Source: an archaeon
GTDB lineage: Archaea > Thermoplasmatota > Thermoplasmata > WALJ01
DNA: 34,818 bases
Assembly: GCA_024278375.1 (NCBI GenBank)
Contig: JAJRTH010000033.1
Coordinates: 1-34,818 of the forward strand
Reading direction: 5' to 3'
Of this stretch, positions 21,069-31,019 are shown piece by piece. The position numbers and the translations under genes were made by a program. The notes below the pieces were generated by a model. It was not told where the DNA came from and did no database searches. It saw nothing but the letters and a program-made list of their open reading frames with translations. Each line of letters begins with the position of its first letter. Positions within the stretch are counted from its first letter, which is position 1.

Positions 21069-21968
21069 TCACTCTCTGGAACGCAGATTTAAGATGTATC
21101 CGCAATCGCATCTTAACTTCTCTTTTTCCAGTCTTAGATCTTTCCCACATACTGGACATCTTACTTCCTTTATGAATTCCTCGACCCACGCTCTGGCAAT
21201 CTCTTCATTGTCCTCTTCCTCAATCCGGTCAAGTATCTGAGCGAGTTCGGGTGTATCTGCCAGTACTCGGAGCGCTCCGTATTTTTTGGTGTGTGTTTTG
21301 AGATTGAATGCAAACTTTGAAAATATGGCACCAACCACCATGCCCGTGAGAATGCCGCCGATATGCGCAGTACGTGCAACGTTGTCTCCTGTCGAAGCGA
21401 AGGCGTATGCTGTTTCGGTGACAATGAATATCATTGCTGCCAGATATACAGGTGTCCTCAGAAGAAATATAGGTCCGAGAAACATTGGAATCTCCTCTCT
21501 AGGGTAGAGCGCAACCAGAGCTCCCATGAGTCCGGCTATAGCCCCTGAGGCACCCAGAGCCGGAATGTTGTCGGGATAGGAAAGAGCAGCATAGAGAAAT
21601 GATGCGCCAACTGCGGATATGAGATAGATAACCACGACCTTTCTTGGACCGGCTTTAATCTCCAGAGGAAAGCCAAGCAGAAAAAGAAAAATCATATTCA
21701 TCAATATGTGCATGGGCTCTATATGGAGAAATGCCGAAGTTATTGCTGTGTATGCCCTGTATCCCAACATATCCGATGGGAAGAACATCAGATCGATGAG
21801 CGTTTTTATCGAGCGCTCCGGTCCAACAACACGGAAGGACACGATGAAAAATGAGAATATGAAAATGTTCGCTAGAACAAGGCATATCACCGCTCTTTTA
21901 TTTTTTAGAAGAGTGTAGGTCAAAAAGGAAAGAATTATAAGAATAGGTATTAGGGAATAAACCTGCAT
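21069..21968 (-). CDS. Rhomboid-family intramembrane serine protease with C-terminal zinc ribbon
   Basis: HIEPMHILMNMIFL, ALGASGAIAGLMGALVALYP (GxSG), AHIGGILTGMVVG, and VRCPVCGKDLRLEKEKLRCDCGYIL. Confidence 0.9.
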   Translation of the reverse strand: MQVYSLIPILIILSFLTYTLLKNKRAVICLVLANIFIFSFFIVSFRVVGPERSIKTLIDLMFFPSDMLGYRAYTAITSAFLHIEPMHILMNMIFLFLLGFPLEIKAGPRKVVVIYLISAVGASFLYAALSYPDNIPALGASGAIAGLMGALVALYPREEIPMFLGPIFLLRTPVYLAAMIFIVTETAYAFASTGDNVARTAHIGGILTGMVVGAIFSKFAFNLKTHTKKYGALRVLADTPELAQILDRIEEEDNEEIARAWVEEFIKEVRCPVCGKDLRLEKEKLRCDCGYILNLRSRE

Positions 21969-21969
21969 A

Positions 21970-23184
21970 TCACAGGAATTCCTTTATTGTCTTAGCTAGC
22001 CTATCCACACCTTCCTTTATTTCCTCGTCGGAGGAATAGGTGAAGTTCAGGCGCATGGCATTCTTTACACTTCTGTCAGGATAGAAAGCCTCACCGATGA
22101 CATATGCTATTCCGTTCTCTATGGCCTTTGGGAACATCTCCATGGTATCCACGTGTTCGGGAACCCTCACCCAGAGGAACATTCCGCCTTCCGGCTTTGT
22201 CCAGCTGGTGCCATCCGGCATTTTATCCTCCAGCATATCCAGCATCAGGTCCCTCTTATGTGCATAAAGTTCCTTTATCTCAGGTATGTGTCTATCTACA
22301 AGACCGGAATCGAATGCCTCTGCTATTATATGCTGTGCGAGAGTGTTCGTGCACAGGTCTGTCGCCTGTTTTGCCACGACGAATTTTCCTATTATGTCCT
22401 TGTCTGCCACCACCCAGCCGGTTCTCAGACCAGGAGCGAGTATCTTGGAAACTGTCCCGAAATAGATTACCCTTCCTTCCTTATCAAGCTGCTTAAGGGT
22501 GGGGATGTCCTCTCCAGCATATCTAAGTTCTCCATACGGGTCATCTTCGATGACAAGAACGTCGAAGTAAGCCGCTATCTCGAGAAGATGCTTCCTCCTA
22601 TCCAGACTCATGGTGACTCCAGAGGGATTCTGGAATGTCGGTATTGCATATATGAACGGCACCTTTCTGCCCTCTTCCCTCAGCTTTTTCATGGTCTCTT
22701 CCAGAAGATGGGTGTTCATCCCATCGTCATCCATTGATATCCCTACCATCTCTCCTTCATAAGGCCTGAAAGCACTTAGAGCCGCAAGATATGTTGGTGC
22801 CTCAAGGACGGCCGTTTTTCCGGGCTCAAGGAAAAGTTTTGCTAATAGATCCAAAGCCTGTTGTGAGCCACTTGTTATCGTGACATTGTTTTTATCGATG
22901 TTCATACCCCTCTTTTCGACCATCCTTCTGGCAATTGCGTTCCTTAGTGATTCCACCCCTTCAGTCGTTCCATACTGTAATGCTCTTTTCCCTTTTTCAA
23001 GAAGAACTTTGCCCACTATATCATTTAGACCTTCGACCGGAAATGTATCTGGATTCGGGAGACCTCCGCCGAAAGAAATCACACCTTCGACACTGGCATA
23101 TTTAAGAAGTTCCCTTATTTCCGAAGCTTTCATACGACCGGTTCTTCTCGAGAGCAATTTTGAGATGTCGACCATGTCTTTCAC
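21970..23184 (-). CDS. PLP-dependent aminotransferase class I (LysN/ARO8-like)
   Basis: VISFGGGLPNPDTFP, LQYGTTEGVESLRNAIARRM, YAIPTFQNPSGVTMSLDRR, YFGTVSKILAPGLRTGW. Confidence 0.9.
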   Translation of the reverse strand: MKDMVDISKLLSRRTGRMKASEIRELLKYASVEGVISFGGGLPNPDTFPVEGLNDIVGKVLLEKGKRALQYGTTEGVESLRNAIARRMVEKRGMNIDKNNVTITSGSQQALDLLAKLFLEPGKTAVLEAPTYLAALSAFRPYEGEMVGISMDDDGMNTHLLEETMKKLREEGRKVPFIYAIPTFQNPSGVTMSLDRRKHLLEIAAYFDVLVIEDDPYGELRYAGEDIPTLKQLDKEGRVIYFGTVSKILAPGLRTGWVVADKDIIGKFVVAKQATDLCTNTLAQHIIAEAFDSGLVDRHIPEIKELYAHKRDLMLDMLEDKMPDGTSWTKPEGGMFLWVRVPEHVDTMEMFPKAIENGIAYVIGEAFYPDRSVKNAMRLNFTYSSDEEIKEGVDRLAKTIKEFL

Positions 23185-23240
23185 CTCACCTGTATCTGAT
23201 ACTGATGTTTAAACTTTGTGCCTTATCGGACGATACTGCC

Positions 23241-23295
23241 AAAAACGAAGAACCCAACCGCAGCAAGCTGCGGGGTATGTATAGGAATTAAATTA
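23241..23295. repeat. REP-like palindromic intergenic repeat, copy B
   Basis: AAAAACGAAGAACCCAACCGCAGCAAGCTGCGGGGTATGTATAGGAATTAAATT; matches copy A at 4331-4376, contains CCGCAGC-AA-GCTGCGG. Confidence 0.75.
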
Positions 23296-23301
23296 AATGA
23301 A

Positions 23302-23720
23302 TCATTTACTGCCCCAGACAAGCATCATCTTCTCATCCACACACGGAAAGAAGCCTATGTTCCTGAAACCCGCATCTAAAAGCATGTTTTTGACCTCTTC
23401 CAGTGAGAAATACTCCTCATTTATGCCTGTTTTTGCGCCTTTTTTCCAGTCGGATATGCATACGGTACCGTTTTCTCTGAGAACTCTATGTATCTCATTT
23501 AGCGCTCTTCTCGCATCCGTGTGGTGCAGAGTCCGAACGGAGACCACACCTTCGAATTCACCATCAGCAAAGGGAAGGTCCTCTGCACATCCCCTAGGAA
23601 TCCTGTGATTCTTTCCTTCTTCCGGAGATGCATACGGGTCGATTCCGGTGGTGTCCACCCTATCTCAAGAACTCTATTTTTGTCCTTTATGCATTGATAC
23701 ACTCCCTCCCAAATTTTCAT
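23302..23720 (-). pseudogene. SAM-dependent methyltransferase, frameshifted/internally deleted
   Basis: N-terminal MKIWEGVYQCIKDKNRVLEIG in one frame, then TTGIDPYASPEEGKNHRIPRGCAEDLPFADGEFEGVVSVRTLHHTDARRALNEIHRVLRENG in another; the glycine-rich SAM loop between them is missing. Confidence 0.7.
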
Positions 23721-24025
23721 TCGTCCTCCTCCAGCATCTTATTGAGTTCCTCGGCCATTATGAAATCGACAACCGTCAGATGCACGTTCTTGACTCCTTC
23801 CACCTTCTTAACGGCATTTTTTATGCTGTATGCAATCTGGACACCTAGAGGGCAGGTTGGAGCGCTCGGCCTGAAAACAATCTCTACGCTGCCGTTCTTG
23901 ACCTCGAGGTCCGTTATCAGGTTCATCGTTATTACGTCGATGAGGGTTTCGGGGTCTATGACCCCTTTCAGTGCCTCTATCATCCTATTTTTAAGCTCCT
24001 CATCGCTTTTTTCGGGCATCCTCAT
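23717..24025 (-). CDS. MIP18/DUF59-family Fe-S cluster assembly protein
   Basis: IEALKGVIDPETLIDVITMNLITDLEVKNGSVEIVFRPSAPTCPLGVQIAYSIKNAVKKVEGVKNVHLTVV. Confidence 0.88.
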   Translation of the reverse strand: MRMPEKSDEELKNRMIEALKGVIDPETLIDVITMNLITDLEVKNGSVEIVFRPSAPTCPLGVQIAYSIKNAVKKVEGVKNVHLTVVDFIMAEELNKMLEEDE

Positions 24026-24672
24026 GCCTTCAGCACGTCATCCACAAATTTGTCCTCGGGCTGGGCTCCTATGCTTACTATAGCCCCGTCGTTTATTACC
24101 TGCTGCGGTACTGCGGAAACGTTGTAAAGGCCGGCCAGATCCTGGTTCTCTATGGCCTCCACACATTCCGATTCGACCTTGCCCTTGGCTGCTATGGCAA
24201 TCTTGTTAGCGAGGACAACCGACATCGGACAGTACGGACACGAGGGAGTCACATATACCTGAATCTTCACGTTCTTATTGAGAGATTTCAGTTTTTCCTC
24301 GGATACCGGGGACAAAGTGCTCTCGTCTCTGGACACAAGGATTATGGTCTCCACGAATCCCCAGCCTTCCTGTCCGGCAGGTGCGCCCGTATATCTTATC
24401 CTGTAACCGGAATCCGGGTCTATGAGCACCGTCGGAAACCTGGACACACCGTATTTCTCGCACTCCGGACTTCCTTTTTCGTACACTCTGACATTTATCT
24501 TGTCAGTGAGCTCCGCAAGCTCGCGAGATATCTGGACAGTGAAGTCCGAATATTCCTTATGCTCATTGTCATTCGGGTCAACAAAGACCAGCAGCTCTAT
24601 CTTTCTCTTCATTTCACTTTCAAACCTCTTTCTCAGTTCTTCTCTGGATTCTTCGTCTATCAATCTTTCCAT
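24022..24672 (-). CDS. Glutaredoxin-like protein disulfide oxidoreductase (PDO, two thioredoxin folds)
   Basis: N-terminal fold SPECEKYGVSRFPTVLI without CxxC; C-terminal fold VYVTPSCPYCPMSVVLANKIA with CPYC active site and VSAVPQQVI cis-Pro. Confidence 0.88.
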   Translation of the reverse strand: MERLIDEESREELRKRFESEMKRKIELLVFVDPNDNEHKEYSDFTVQISRELAELTDKINVRVYEKGSPECEKYGVSRFPTVLIDPDSGYRIRYTGAPAGQEGWGFVETIILVSRDESTLSPVSEEKLKSLNKNVKIQVYVTPSCPYCPMSVVLANKIAIAAKGKVESECVEAIENQDLAGLYNVSAVPQQVINDGAIVSIGAQPEDKFVDDVLKA

Positions 24673-24687
24673 TTTTTCACCTCTTAT

Positions 24688-25641
24688 CTATTCCTCAAAC
24701 CCTTTCACATTTCTTTCATCGTTCTTCCAGTACGGACTGGTGAGATCCTCATATGCGGTCAGAGCGGCCGTTGCGCCCTCCGCCGCAGAGGTGACTATCT
24801 GCTTGACGCCGCCTATCACATCACCTGCGGCATAGACATATCTCACGTTGGTCCTCATCCACCGGTCCACTTTTATGTATCCTCCGGAGGTGAGCTCGAT
24901 ACCGAGTTGTTTTGCAAGTTCGGTGTTCGGGCTCTCTCCGATGGAAACGAATATGCCGTCCACCTCCAGGTCCTTTATTTCCCCTGTTTTTCTGTTCTTT
25001 ATCCTTGCCCCGGTTACCTTCACATCACCCTTTATTTCCTCGACAACCGAGTCCCATATGACGGGTACACCCATCTCGAACATCTTTTTCTGCAGCGCCT
25101 TTTCGGCCCTGAGCTCGCTCCTTCTGTGGATAAGGGTGACATCGCATCCTATTCCTTTCAGATATATGGCATCTCCGACCGCCGTGTTCCCACCGCCAAC
25201 AACGAGAATCTTCTTTCCCTTGAAAAAGAAGCCGTCACATGTGGCGCAGTAGGACACGCCTCTGCCTGCAAATTCCTCTTCACCCGGAACATTGAGATGT
25301 CGGTGTTCGCTACCTGTTGCAATTATTACGCTTTTCGCCGAGTATTCATTCCTGTCTGTCTGGATTTGGAACATCTCTCCGACCTTTTTTATCTCGGTGA
25401 CCGGTTCTATCTCCACTATCTTCACATACTGCTGAGCATGGTGTTTGAACTTCTCGGCAAGTTTCATTCCGTCTATGCTTATGAAGCCTGGATAGTTTTC
25501 TATGGCCGGAGATTCGGCAACCAGACCTCCTGCGGTCTTGCCGTCCAGCACTATCGCTTCGAGCCCTGCTCTCACCGCATATATGGCTGCTGTCAGACCT
25601 GCCGGACCGGCTCCTATTATTATAGTATCATATTCTTCCAT
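24688..25641 (-). CDS. trxB: Thioredoxin reductase
   Basis: IIGAGPAGLTAAIYAVRAGL, GVSYCATCDGFFFKGKKILVVGGGNTAVGDA, YAAGDVIGGVKQIVTSAAEGATAA. Confidence 0.95.
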   Translation of the reverse strand: MEEYDTIIIGAGPAGLTAAIYAVRAGLEAIVLDGKTAGGLVAESPAIENYPGFISIDGMKLAEKFKHHAQQYVKIVEIEPVTEIKKVGEMFQIQTDRNEYSAKSVIIATGSEHRHLNVPGEEEFAGRGVSYCATCDGFFFKGKKILVVGGGNTAVGDAIYLKGIGCDVTLIHRRSELRAEKALQKKMFEMGVPVIWDSVVEEIKGDVKVTGARIKNRKTGEIKDLEVDGIFVSIGESPNTELAKQLGIELTSGGYIKVDRWMRTNVRYVYAAGDVIGGVKQIVTSAAEGATAALTAYEDLTSPYWKNDERNVKGFEE

Positions 25642-25664
25642 GGATTCGTTTCTCCATCTTTAAA

Positions 25665-25675
25665 CTATATAAAAG
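25665..25675 (-). promoter_or_regulatory. TATA box for trxB
   Basis: Minus-strand CTTTTATATAG centred about 29 nt upstream of the trxB ATG. Confidence 0.5.
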
Positions 25676-25694
25676 TATTCGGGACACATCTGTC

Positions 25695-26366
25695 CTAAAA
25701 TGTGGCGGAGCGCTCGTAATCCGCAATGACCTCTGAGACGACGGTCCAGACCTTCAGCATGCCGTCGTATATAGAAATGCTCTTGTCCGCAATATCATAA
25801 ACCCGGCTTTTGTAATCGCCTTCGGGGAATCCGCCTATGATGACGATATAATCCCCCTCTCCCTGAAAAATCCTGCCGGGCGCCCTTTTTTCGCCTGACG
25901 GCGACATTGCCAGAACTTCCTCTCCCTTCTTTATTTCGTTTATGTACTTTTCGAGGGTAACACCGTATCTCAGTGAAAGCAGAGGCTCTTTTTTACTGGG
26001 AACCGCACCCATATCATAAAGGGATTCCATGAGCCCTATGAAGCGCTCGTAATGTTTGGGCAATCGGGTTTCGGGGTTGACTTCGATTATTTCGTCGTTC
26101 CTCGTATGTACCGTAACCCTTAGTTTCCCCTCCTGATTTAGGATGGAATCAAGGGCCAGAAGGAGAAAGAAATGCACCATATCCGGCCTTCCTCTCCGGC
26201 TCCCTTCGGGAATATTGCGGAGAGCTGAGTGGTGATATGTCGAATCGAGGATGCACATTCCCGCCTTCTTTTTCCTCCTTTTCGTGTACGCGACAACCGC
26301 AGGATGTCCCCATATCTTCTGTGGTATGAGTTCAAGTTCCGCGTCTGCGAGAATCAGGGTGAGCAT
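25695..26366 (-). CDS. nep1: Nep1/Emg1-type SPOUT rRNA pseudouridine methyltransferase
   Basis: ILDSTYHHSALRNIPEGSRRGRPDMVHFFLLLALDS...VHTRNDEIIEVNPETRLPKHYERFIGLMESLY...IIGGFPEGDYKS. Confidence 0.92.
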   Translation of the reverse strand: MLTLILADAELELIPQKIWGHPAVVAYTKRRKKKAGMCILDSTYHHSALRNIPEGSRRGRPDMVHFFLLLALDSILNQEGKLRVTVHTRNDEIIEVNPETRLPKHYERFIGLMESLYDMGAVPSKKEPLLSLRYGVTLEKYINEIKKGEEVLAMSPSGEKRAPGRIFQGEGDYIVIIGGFPEGDYKSRVYDIADKSISIYDGMLKVWTVVSEVIADYERSATF

Positions 26367-26396
26367 ATGCGTGAGTCGGGTCGATTATTTATAATC

Positions 26397-27089
26397 TCAC
26401 CATTGAGGTTCAAGTTCATAATCTATCGGGTCCCTGTATCCCGCCTCTCTGAAGCCTTTGATCCTCAGTTTACAGGAATCGCACATCCCGCATGCCTTTT
26501 CTCCGCCTTTGTAGCACGACCATGTGAGTTCATAGGGTACGCCGAGTTTCATGCCCGTTCTTATTATCTCGGCCTTGCTCATCCGTATAAGCGGGTACTT
26601 TATCTCTATCGGCCTGCCCTCGACCCCTCTTTTCGTGCCCAGGCGAGCGAGCTCCTCGAACGCGGAATAGTACTCCGGCCTGCAATCAGGATATCCAGAA
26701 TAATCCAGTGCGTTAGCACCTATGTATATCGCATCCGCATCCCTGACCTCGGCATAGGCCAGTGCAAAACTCAGAAGTATGGTATTTCTCGCAGGCACAT
26801 AGGTCACGGGAATCTCCTCTGCCATGCGCTCTTCGTCCCTGTCCAGGGGAACATCTATGCTCGCATCAGTCAGAGCGGAGCCCCCTATCTGTCCGAGGTC
26901 TATCTTCAATATCTTACGTTCCTTTACGCCGAAATGTTCGGCTATCTTTCCGGCGCTCTCCAGCTCTCTCGAATGCCTCTGTCCGTAGTCGAAGCTCAGC
27001 GCATAAAGTTCGTAACCATCATGTTTTGCTATGGCCATGCACGTGGAACTGTCGAGCCCTCCCGAGAGGAGTACCACCGCTTTTCTCAT
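26397..27089 (-). CDS. queC: 7-cyano-7-deazaguanine (preQ0) synthase QueC
   Basis: [91 protein letters not shown]. Confidence 0.97.
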   Translation of the reverse strand: MRKAVVLLSGGLDSSTCMAIAKHDGYELYALSFDYGQRHSRELESAGKIAEHFGVKERKILKIDLGQIGGSALTDASIDVPLDRDEERMAEEIPVTYVPARNTILLSFALAYAEVRDADAIYIGANALDYSGYPDCRPEYYSAFEELARLGTKRGVEGRPIEIKYPLIRMSKAEIIRTGMKLGVPYELTWSCYKGGEKACGMCDSCKLRIKGFREAGYRDPIDYELEPQW

Positions 27090-28003
27090 ATGTTCACCTC
27101 ATATCCGCTCCTTTTAAGCCTTTCTCTCACCATGTCAAGTGTCGGAAGGAAGTCCTGCGCTCCCCTGTTCTCTATAACAAAGCTTGCAACGGCAGCACCC
27201 GTGAGTCCGGCATCGTGGTAATCGAGGCCGTGGTATAGCCCGGTGTAGAATCCCGCTCTGTATGAATCTCCCGCACCTGTCGGGTCCACAAACCTTGCAG
27301 GCTTTATGGCGGGAACCCTGTCCTCCCCTTTTTCCGATATTATCCTGCTTCCCTTATCTCCAAGAGTGTTTATTATGACAGGGACGTACTCCAGAATCTC
27401 ACCTTCATCTCCGAGCCCGAGCATACCAAGGGCCTTACCAAGCTCAGATTCGTTACAGAAGAAGATATCGGATATAGAAAGCATATCTCTGAGCATTTCC
27501 GGAGAATAGACATAATGGATCTCCTGAGAAGGGTCGAGCGCTATCTTCCTTCCGTTATTTTTCGCCTCTTTCCCTATCTTCAGGTAATATGCAGGCTTTC
27601 CGGTCGAGAAGTGAACCCATTCCGATTCCACCGCAGGGGCATACTGAAGTTCATATCGCTCAATCTCTCCCATAACGCCCTGATACACATACCCCCTCTG
27701 TGTTCCGCCGTTGTTTATTATCCACACCTTGGGACTCTTCCCCTCTTTTCGAACCACTCCCTTCATATCTACGCCTGCATCTTCCAGTTTTTTCCAGTAA
27801 TCGTCGGGGAAATCAGTGCCTATGAATGCAGCGAGAGAAACAGACGTTCCCAGCCTTGCAGCGGTTATGGCTATGTTCGCACCGGTGCCTCCGTGCCTCA
27901 CTTCGAAGTCATTTATACCTACGAACTCCTCCGCATGCGGTATTCTTGGAGAATCGAGTATCGTGTCAACGATTATGTGGCCGTAGACCGAAAGGAATGC
28001 CAT
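27086..28003 (-). CDS. PfkB-family carbohydrate/nucleoside kinase
   Basis: [49 protein letters not shown]. Confidence 0.92.
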   Translation of the reverse strand: MAFLSVYGHIIVDTILDSPRIPHAEEFVGINDFEVRHGGTGANIAITAARLGTSVSLAAFIGTDFPDDYWKKLEDAGVDMKGVVRKEGKSPKVWIINNGGTQRGYVYQGVMGEIERYELQYAPAVESEWVHFSTGKPAYYLKIGKEAKNNGRKIALDPSQEIHYVYSPEMLRDMLSISDIFFCNESELGKALGMLGLGDEGEILEYVPVIINTLGDKGSRIISEKGEDRVPAIKPARFVDPTGAGDSYRAGFYTGLYHGLDYHDAGLTGAAVASFVIENRGAQDFLPTLDMVRERLKRSGYEVNI

Positions 28004-28057
28004 GCACAGCCATTACATTTGGGATAAAAGACTTATGGAATTTAAAAAAGAAATGGT

Positions 28058-29167
28058 TTAGAGTTTTTTGAACCTCTTGCTCAGGTTCTTCATCACGTTC
28101 GGAAGCGTTGTGTACTCCATGTCCTCGAGCGGCAGTCTGTGAGGCTCGAAAGGTCCGTGCCTTCTCATATACTCCGCCACATACTGCGCCTTTTCCCGTG
28201 TATAATCCCATGCAGGGTCATCGAACAGGTCTGCGGGTCCGACAAGCTCACCGTTTGCCACCTGGAATCCGAGTGCAGCCACTCTAGGAGGCCCGTCGAA
28301 TCTGGTGCACTTCGCATCCTTTATTCCCACGGGCATTATCGGACCGTTGTGACTGCCCCTCATCCATCCGGAAACAAGATGCGGGAATGCCCACGGTTCG
28401 AGAACCTCACCAAGTGCCGGAAGCCCGCTCTGCGCCCTCACGATTGCCACAGGGTCATCCTTACCGACATATTCTCCCGCTATCTGATAGAGCTTTTCCG
28501 TGGAAATAACGGCAACAGGCTCATCAGCAGGCAGCTTTCCACCCTTCTTCGGGAAGACCCTCTTTATGACGAATCTTGATTTTGCGCCTATGAGCGCGAG
28601 GATGTCGTACATCTCTTCAGGAGCGTTCATAAGAACCTTTTTGTGCTCCATTATGTCCCATATCTCAAAAACGAATCCGGAGTGCATTGTGGGGTCTATC
28701 ACGAGACCCGGGGTGTTGAACGGGTCTGCGAACATCCTGTATATGGGCAAATTGAACGCTCCTGGTTCTGTCTTATCCATCATAAATGCAACAACTGGCT
28801 CTCCCTTTCTCTCCGTGAACTCCATCTCGGCCACACCGGGCCCCATTCCTCTTATATTCCCGGAAAAAGCATCGCTGAGAAGGTCCTGTCCTGCACCGTA
28901 GAGTTTCAGCTCTTTTGCCACATCGGTGGCCTTTTCAAAGGTTCTCCAGGCAAGTTTGTGTATTTCCTTGCTGTCCACGCCCTTCGTGTGGGTCATTATG
29001 AGCTCGAGGTCATCTCCCACATGTGTCACATGGAAGCTTTTTATGACCTTATCCTTAACGGCCTTTGCGAGCTCCTTTTCCGCTGTCTCTATGAGCTTCG
29101 GATGCACCAGAGAGTGTCCCGGCCATCCGCCCACATCCGCCTTTATTATGCTGAATGTTACCTTCAT
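28058..29167 (-). CDS. fbp: Bifunctional fructose-1,6-bisphosphate aldolase/phosphatase (class V)
   Basis: MKVTFSIIKADVGGWPGHSLVHPKLIETAEKEL...DDLELIMTHTKGVDSKEIHKLAW...GNIRGMGPGVAEMEFTERKGEP, diagnostic archaeal FBPA/P. Confidence 0.96.
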   Translation of the reverse strand: MKVTFSIIKADVGGWPGHSLVHPKLIETAEKELAKAVKDKVIKSFHVTHVGDDLELIMTHTKGVDSKEIHKLAWRTFEKATDVAKELKLYGAGQDLLSDAFSGNIRGMGPGVAEMEFTERKGEPVVAFMMDKTEPGAFNLPIYRMFADPFNTPGLVIDPTMHSGFVFEIWDIMEHKKVLMNAPEEMYDILALIGAKSRFVIKRVFPKKGGKLPADEPVAVISTEKLYQIAGEYVGKDDPVAIVRAQSGLPALGEVLEPWAFPHLVSGWMRGSHNGPIMPVGIKDAKCTRFDGPPRVAALGFQVANGELVGPADLFDDPAWDYTREKAQYVAEYMRRHGPFEPHRLPLEDMEYTTLPNVMKNLSKRFKKL

Positions 29168-29181
29168 GTTATCACTGGGCC

Positions 29182-29193
29182 CGCATATATAGC
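29182..29193 (-). promoter_or_regulatory. TATA box for fbp
   Basis: Minus-strand GCTATATATGCG about 20-25 nt upstream of ATG. Confidence 0.5.
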
Positions 29194-29278
29194 AGGGTTA
29201 ATTAGTTTTCGCCATATTCCTATTAAAGAACCTGCTGTAGCTTTGAACCGCATCCATTTTCTTCCTCAGAGAACATAG

Positions 29279-29353
29279 CTAGCCCACATACGATATCTCG
29301 AACCAGTCGGGTGCCCCGTCGTTGTCGAAATCTGATTTAGTAGGGTCCGTGTA
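29279..29353 (-). pseudogene. C-terminal remnant of a thrombospondin type-3 (Ca-binding) repeat surface protein
   Basis: Minus-strand NYTDPTKSDFDNDGAPDWFEISYVG*, the TDPTxxDxDxDGxPDxxE signature, bounded upstream by an in-frame stop. Confidence 0.6.
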
Positions 29354-29362
29354 ATTTTATAA

Positions 29363-29893
29363 TTATTCCCCCGCCCTTTCTCCAAAATCATATGCATATG
29401 CTACGCGTCCATCCGCCATTACCATTACTTTGTACCTCTGTTCGATCACATCCCCCTTAAAAAGAAAAACATCTCCCTTGGAAACTGCGTAGTCATTGTC
29501 TGTATCATAAAAAGTGATGTTGGAACTCCCATTATTTAAGAGGGTGGTAAGTTTTTGCTGAGAAACAAAATATCCTTCCGTATCAAGCACTACAACGTCC
29601 ACGTGTTTCAAACCAAAATCATAATCTGTGATATTTGTAACTGTAAGAGTATATGTTCCATCTGAATTTTCTTTTAGATCTCCCCATATAAGAGGCGAAG
29701 GAGGGCATGGTTTTGGAATTGGAGATAATAATGTGTAAATGAGAAGGCCGAGTATTGAGAATATAAACAGTGTTGCCAGAATCAGGCCGAAACCGTTCAT
29801 TTCCAGAATCCTCTTCAATTTATCACCATTTTCTTTGTTTATCTCCATAATTTCACCCGGTAGTCTTCTCCCTCCGGAGCGTATTTTTGTCAT
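29363..29893 (-). CDS. Single-TM membrane-anchored hypothetical protein, possibly archaeal pilin-like
   Basis: LKRILEMNGFGLILATLFIFSILGLLIYTLL TM helix followed by beta-rich domain (TYTLTVTNITDYDFGLKHVDVVVLD); start likely at the in-frame ATG for MEINKEN. Confidence 0.6.
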   Translation of the reverse strand: MTKIRSGGRRLPGEIMEINKENGDKLKRILEMNGFGLILATLFIFSILGLLIYTLLSPIPKPCPPSPLIWGDLKENSDGTYTLTVTNITDYDFGLKHVDVVVLDTEGYFVSQQKLTTLLNNGSSNITFYDTDNDYAVSKGDVFLFKGDVIEQRYKVMVMADGRVAYAYDFGERAGE

Positions 29894-30023
29894 TTTTCAT
29901 GAACTCACCGAGAGCATAGGAAAATCGGTACTTAAAAATTCCTCTTTCCATATCTCGCATACAAAACTCCGAAAGAGAATCTGGCATCCTCACCCTTAAA
30001 TACCTTTAAGAAATCCCTTTTCC

Positions 30024-31010
30024 GTGAAGCTCTCCGACTTCGATTATCCACTTCCCAAGGAACTTATAGCGCAGGAACCTGCGGAGCCAAGGGACTCCTC
30101 GAGGCTGCTGGTGCTCCGGGATGGAATAGAGCACAGAAGATTCAAGGATATCCTGGAATATCTGGAATCCGGGGATGTGATGGTCATAAACGATACGAAG
30201 GTCCTCAAGGCGAGGATATCCGGAAAAAAGAGCACCGGAGGAAGGGTCGAAGCGCTCATCCTCAGAAAAGTGGATGGCAACCTCTGGGAAGCGCTCCTCA
30301 AAGGCAAGACGAAGCCGGGGATGGTTCTGGATTTCTCGGGCCACAGGGCAAAGGTCATCGAAAAGGACGGGGGAAAGGCTCTGATGGAGTTTTCGGAGGA
30401 CCCGAGCCTGATAATGGAGGAACAGGGAATATACCCTCTCCCGCCGTACATAAAGGAATACCACGGGGACATGGAGCGCTATCAGACCGTATTTGCTGAG
30501 AAAAAGGGCGCAGTTGCCGCACCCACAGCAGGCCTGCATTTCACATCCAAACTAATGGATTCTATACGGAAGAAGGGGGTTGGCATCGTTCACATAACCC
30601 TGCATGTCGGCTGGGGAACGTTCAAACCCGTAAAGGTCGAGAACATAGAGGAGCATAAAATGGAAACCGAGTGGTATGAGATATCACAGGAGGCTGCGGA
30701 GCACATAAACTCCAGAGAAGGCAGGCTTTTTGCCGTGGGAACCACCACTGTGAGGGCTCTGGAATCCTCATCCATGAACGGAGCGATAATCCCGGGAGCG
30801 GGGGAAACGGACCTCTTCATATATCCGGGATACGAGTTCAAAAGCGGGATGGATGCCCTGATAACCAACTTTCATCTGCCGAAGTCCACCCTTGTGATGC
30901 TGGTGAGCGCCTTTGCAGGCCATGAGAGAATAATGAACGCCTATAAGATCGCCGTTGAGGAGCGCTACCGGTTCTTCAGCTTCGGCGATGCGATGCTGAT
31001 ATTCAGGTGA
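30024..31010 (+). CDS. queA: S-adenosylmethionine:tRNA ribosyltransferase-isomerase QueA
   Basis: FDYPLPKELIAQEPAEPRDSSRLLV, VMVINDTKVLKARI, YQTVFAEKKGAVAAPTAGLHFT, HITLHVGWGTFKPV, TNFHLPKSTLVMLVSAFAG; TATA-like TTAAATA (29996-30002) about 25 nt upstream of GTG start. Confidence 0.97.
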   Translation: MKLSDFDYPLPKELIAQEPAEPRDSSRLLVLRDGIEHRRFKDILEYLESGDVMVINDTKVLKARISGKKSTGGRVEALILRKVDGNLWEALLKGKTKPGMVLDFSGHRAKVIEKDGGKALMEFSEDPSLIMEEQGIYPLPPYIKEYHGDMERYQTVFAEKKGAVAAPTAGLHFTSKLMDSIRKKGVGIVHITLHVGWGTFKPVKVENIEEHKMETEWYEISQEAAEHINSREGRLFAVGTTTVRALESSSMNGAIIPGAGETDLFIYPGYEFKSGMDALITNFHLPKSTLVMLVSAFAGHERIMNAYKIAVEERYRFFSFGDAMLIFR

Positions 31011-31019
31011 CTTCAGATT

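Noticed and set aside
24559-25698. 379-aa plus-strand ORF antisense to trxB
   Set aside because: No recognisable motifs; trxB on the opposite strand is unambiguous.
26229-27221. 330-aa plus-strand ORF antisense to nep1/queC
   Set aside because: Shadow ORF; opposite strand encodes clear QueC and Nep1.
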